9,419 nt of DNA, taken from positions 43,917 through 53,335 of the forward strand of contig DJSA01000072.1 of NCBI GenBank assembly GCA_002438905.1, read 5' to 3'. The position numbers and the translations under genes were made by a program. Under the pieces are notes generated by a model. It ran no database searches and was not told the origin of the DNA. It was given only the letters and a program-made list of their open reading frames with translations. Shown here one piece after another: positions 7,441-9,419 of this stretch (position 1 is its first letter; each line of letters starts with the position of its first letter). The stretch comes from Bacteroidales bacterium UBA6346. Its GTDB lineage: Bacteria; Bacteroidota; Bacteroidia; Bacteroidales; UBA932.

Positions 7441-7599
7441 CTACTCCCATTTAAACACGCCTTCAACCTCATAGAGGTTGTCCGTGCCTGTTACGTTCAA
7501 CGATTGACAAAATCCCATTTCAAGACGGGTTATCACGGTTTTCATCTCAGGCGAAGCATACCCCTCACCGATGCGTTTTTTAGTTTCAGTGTTTTTCAT
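7441..7599 (-). CDS. Small 52-residue Bacteroidales leader-type protein
   Basis: An uninterrupted ORF runs from the ATG at 7599-7597 to TAG at 7443-7441. An in-frame ATG at 7611-7609 would add four residues. The peptide has a Lys-rich start (MKNTETKKR), then GYASPEMKTVITRLEMGF (residues 13-30), then CQSLNVTG and an acidic tail ending in FKWE. This matches my recollection of a common but uncharacterised Bacteroidales small-protein pattern: a Tyr-x-x-Pro start, a short beta or amphipathic stretch, a conserved Gly-hydrophobic-Cys/Ala-Gln/x-Ser core and an acidic, Trp-containing end, often encoded just ahead of surface lipoproteins. There is no signal peptide or transmembrane segment. It lies 58 nt upstream of the fimbrillin-like gene, so the two are probably co-transcribed. 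Its codons include a perfect inverted repeat at 7464-7480. Function is unknown; a leader peptide, an export-related small protein and a decayed gene are all possible. I saw no database match. Confidence 0.6.
   Translation of the reverse strand: MKNTETKKRIGEGYASPEMKTVITRLEMGFCQSLNVTGTDNLYEVEGVFKWE
7464..7480. repeat. Perfect 7-bp inverted repeat inside the small ORF
   Basis: CAACCTC (7464-7470) and GAGGTTG (7474-7480) are separated by ATA and would form a tight stem-loop in the transcript near the end of the small ORF. It lies 23 nt before the C9/T6 tract on the coding strand, too far to be a standard intrinsic terminator. It may be chance, but together with the tract it could give structure to the leader of the lipoprotein gene. 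Confidence 0.4.
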
Positions 7600-7633
7600 A
7601 TTTATAAACATTTGGTTTTCAATTCAGTTAACA

Positions 7634-7679
7634 TTTTCTGACATGTATTTTTGAGTCAGATTTTTCTGACACTCAAAAA
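7634..7679. repeat. Stem-loop after a stop codon plus a twice-repeated 10-bp motif
   Basis: TTTTTGAG (7648-7655) plus TCAGA (7656-7660) pair with TCTGA (7665-7669) plus CTCAAAAA (7672-7679), with a TTTT loop and a 2-nt bulge. The stem starts three bases after the TAG of the BACON/DUF5689 gene. The T run is on the 5' arm and the A run on the 3' arm in both directions, the reverse of an intrinsic terminator, so it may protect the 3' end or serve as an operator instead. TTTTCTGACA occurs twice in direct orientation, at 7634-7643 and 7662-7671, the second copy inside the stem-loop. The remainder of 7600-7682 is A/T-rich and probably holds the promoter for the small ORF and lipoprotein, but I see no clear TAnnTTTG box. 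Confidence 0.55.
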
Positions 7680-7682
7680 CAC

Positions 7683-9419
7683 CTATTTGTTATATCGCAC
7701 AGCCACATAGGACAAGCACGAGCGCTTCACGTTCTGGATGGTCGTTCCATCGTAGGAAATTGGGAGAAGGCCGTCGTAGCCGGAAATGTCCTTCGCCGGC
7801 ATGAGACGGACATAGACTGCTTCCTTGCCGAAAAGGTCGGTGGAGACGGGCAGGGTGAAGGACATATTCTTCGCGCCCGGGCAGTGGTACTGGCGGTAGG
7901 AGCCGTTCTTAGGATAGTCAGGAACGGTGTAGGTCCATTCTGTTCCGACAGATGTGTTCTGGACAAAGTTCCCGGTGTAGGAGTCGGCCGTGAGCGTGTG
8001 CCAGGTCTCGCCGTCGGCCGAGTATTTCAGCCACCAGTAGCGCGGTGCTCCGACGTCGGCTCCCACGGTGTTGAACGCGGCCACCTGCACGGAGAGAGGG
8101 GCGTTGGCCTCGGTGAGTCCGGTCGTGGAGAACTCGATCTGCCAGTAGTACTCGTTGAGCTTCGGGTCGGCGTGGTTGCCGGAGAACCAGTAGGCACCGA
8201 ACCATGCCGGGCCTTCTGTCTGGGAGACGATTCCGGAGGCGGTGCCGGAGAGTGGCCCGAGGGAGCTCCAGTCCTGGCTCGGGGAAATCTCGCGGAGAGC
8301 GGGCTTGGAATAGCTCAGACCTGGTTTGTTGAGCACGTCGGCATAGCTGGTCCACTCGCAGAGTTTTTCGGTGAACGGTTCACCATCGAGAGCGATGTCG
8401 GCGTGCCTCTGCGGACGAATCTGGTAACGTCCGATGTTGCCGAGTCCGGTCACGTAGTCCTCCAGACGGGTGTCGGAGGCAGCCTCGGTGCTGTTCCACT
8501 CGAAGTTGTCGCAGGTCTCGTTCACTATGATTCCGCTCACGCTGCCGCTGCCCTGCGGAAGTCCCCTGCCGTCACGCGCCCATGCGGCGGTGGTGTTGGT
8601 CAGGAGGTAAATCGTGCTGCCGGCCTTGTCGAGAAGCGGCATAGGGTATTTGTTGATTATGCTGCTGCGGGTGTTGTCAATCGGGACAAACGCGCCCTTG
8701 GAAACGGGAATTTCGCAGCCGGAGAGTGTCACGAGAGTGTTTATGTCGCTGTCGGTAAGTTCTTTGACTGTCTTTGTGCGATGGGTGATGTCGGACTCGC
8801 TGCCGGAAGCGGCGGAAACAATGTCGTAGGCCTTGAGACCAGTGACGGTGTAGTGCTCGGGATTCGTGTGGCGGACGAGTTTCCTGCCCTTGAGCGAAAC
8901 CGTTGCGAGGTCGTATCTCTTGAGCGAGAGCGCGTCCTCCGAGTCGAAAATGAGCTTGACGCCGTATGCTTCGCCCTCTTCCGCGCTCTGGAGATATACT
9001 GTCCTGCCGGCGAGGGTGAGATCCTGAATGATTACGGACATATTCTCGTTCGGGGCGGCGTTGCCTTCGGAGTTGTCGCTGATGACACGTCCGGTGAGGG
9101 CGTATGGCTTCAGGATTATGCCGTCGGCGTCGAGGTCGCTGTTGTCAGGGTCGCTGTCATCGAACGTGAGGGAGCGGAGTCCACCTACCGTGAGCGGAAT
9201 GGTCTGAACATCGCCGCGAGTGCCCTGGGTGACATAGAGCCGTGCGGTGAGGGCGCGGCCGACATCGTCGGTGGAGGTGAGCTCGATGATGGCGGTGCGT
9301 GGTGTGTCACTGAGGTTTTCGCGGACGGCATAGATGAAGGTGCCGTCCGCATTTACCTTGGCGAGGGGTTCCTCAATCCAGTCGCCGCCATCGGGATAGA
9401 CGACGCTGCCGCTGATTTT
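7683..9419 (-). CDS. BACON and DUF5689 domain secreted protein, C-terminal part (partial)
   Basis: The frame is open from the window edge at 9419 to TAG at 7685-7683, giving 578 residues. The ATG at 9041 is internal, because the upstream 126 codons also read as plausible protein. Residues about 1-67 fit a BACON-like immunoglobulin-type domain: WIEEPL, ADGTFIYAVRENLSDTPRTA and the closing LYVTQG. Residues about 104-340 fit a DUF5689-type OB-fold region: YALTGRVISDNSEGN, a strand-rich stretch with VYLQS and GVKLIFDSEDALSL, and a later IGRYQIRPQRHADIAL. The last 235 residues are a separate strand-rich domain with many aromatics (WFGAYWFSGNH, YYWQIEFST, RYWWLKYSADGETWHTL) and end in YVAVRYNK, consistent with a jelly-roll binding domain. 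No catalytic motif is visible. Proteins of this make-up are usually surface lipoproteins, but the signal peptide lies outside the window. It is followed by a stem-loop and, 84 bp on, by the small ORF. Confidence 0.78.
   Translation of the reverse strand, partial: KISGSVVYPDGGDWIEEPLAKVNADGTFIYAVRENLSDTPRTAIIELTSTDDVGRALTARLYVTQGTRGDVQTIPLTVGGLRSLTFDDSDPDNSDLDADGIILKPYALTGRVISDNSEGNAAPNENMSVIIQDLTLAGRTVYLQSAEEGEAYGVKLIFDSEDALSLKRYDLATVSLKGRKLVRHTNPEHYTVTGLKAYDIVSAASGSESDITHRTKTVKELTDSDINTLVTLSGCEIPVSKGAFVPIDNTRSSIINKYPMPLLDKAGSTIYLLTNTTAAWARDGRGLPQGSGSVSGIIVNETCDNFEWNSTEAASDTRLEDYVTGLGNIGRYQIRPQRHADIALDGEPFTEKLCEWTSYADVLNKPGLSYSKPALREISPSQDWSSLGPLSGTASGIVSQTEGPAWFGAYWFSGNHADPKLNEYYWQIEFSTTGLTEANAPLSVQVAAFNTVGADVGAPRYWWLKYSADGETWHTLTADSYTGNFVQNTSVGTEWTYTVPDYPKNGSYRQYHCPGAKNMSFTLPVSTDLFGKEAVYVRLMPAKDISGYDGLLPISYDGTTIQNVKRSCLSYVAVRYNK

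Noticed and set aside
7383..7472. A 30-residue N-terminal extension of the fimbrillin-like lipoprotein from an ATG at 7472
   Set aside because: It would bury the signal peptide behind 30 residues, crosses the poly-C tract and overlaps the small ORF; MKKMKR at 7382 directly precedes the hydrophobic segment and lipobox.
7648..7679. Stem-loop called as an intrinsic terminator
   Set aside because: The T run precedes and the A run follows the stem in both directions, the opposite of the required U-tail arrangement.
9039..9041. ATG at 9041 as the true start of the DUF5689 gene
   Set aside because: The frame continues without stops to the window end and encodes a BACON-like domain; no signal peptide follows this ATG.
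1..9419. CRISPR array, tRNA/rRNA genes, insertion sequence or integrase genes
   Set aside because: No regularly spaced direct repeats, no recognisable RNA gene sequence and no transposase or recombinase motifs were seen on either strand.

Overview
All supported genes lie on the minus strand, so transcription runs from high to low coordinates. The window looks like Bacteroidales DNA (Bacteroidota). It has N-terminal lipoprotein signals with an acidic stretch after the cysteine, a BACON-like domain, a DUF5689-like domain, a fimbrillin-type (Mfa-like) domain, a DUF5107-TPR protein, and A/T-rich start regions without Shine-Dalgarno motifs. Genus cannot be read from the sequence. Most genes are GC-rich; the fimbrillin-like gene is clearly more AT-rich.

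Layout in transcription order: (1) 9419-7683, the C-terminal 578 residues of a secreted BACON/DUF5689 protein whose start lies outside the window. (2) 7682-7600, an intergenic region with a stem-loop right after the stop codon and a 10-bp motif present twice. (3) 7599-7441, a 52-codon ORF of the short Bacteroidales type often seen ahead of cell-surface genes. (4) A run of nine C then six T (coding strand) directly after that ORF's stop codon. (5) 7382-4902, a large lipoprotein with a fimbrillin-like domain followed by GLUG-type beta-helix repeats. (6) 4867-1514, a 1117-residue exported DUF5107-TPR protein, only 34 bp downstream and probably co-transcribed with the lipoprotein. (7) 1518-1412, a 107-bp imperfect palindrome flanked by A and T tracts, probably a bidirectional terminator and possibly a dispersed repeat. 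(8) 1369-257, a GH5-like (clan GH-A) glycoside hydrolase lipoprotein with both catalytic glutamates. (9) 123-1, the N-terminus of another lipoprotein.

Taken together this is a cell-envelope and glycan-handling cluster: a predicted lipoprotein hydrolase, a sugar-mutarotase-fold protein with a long TPR scaffold, and two predicted surface binding/adhesin proteins. No SusC/SusD pair, sigma/anti-sigma pair or hybrid two-component regulator is visible, so calling it a polysaccharide utilisation locus would be inference. The least explained parts are the small ORF with its poly-C tract ahead of the adhesin-like gene, and the 107-bp palindrome. No RNA gene, CRISPR array, transposase or integrase was found.
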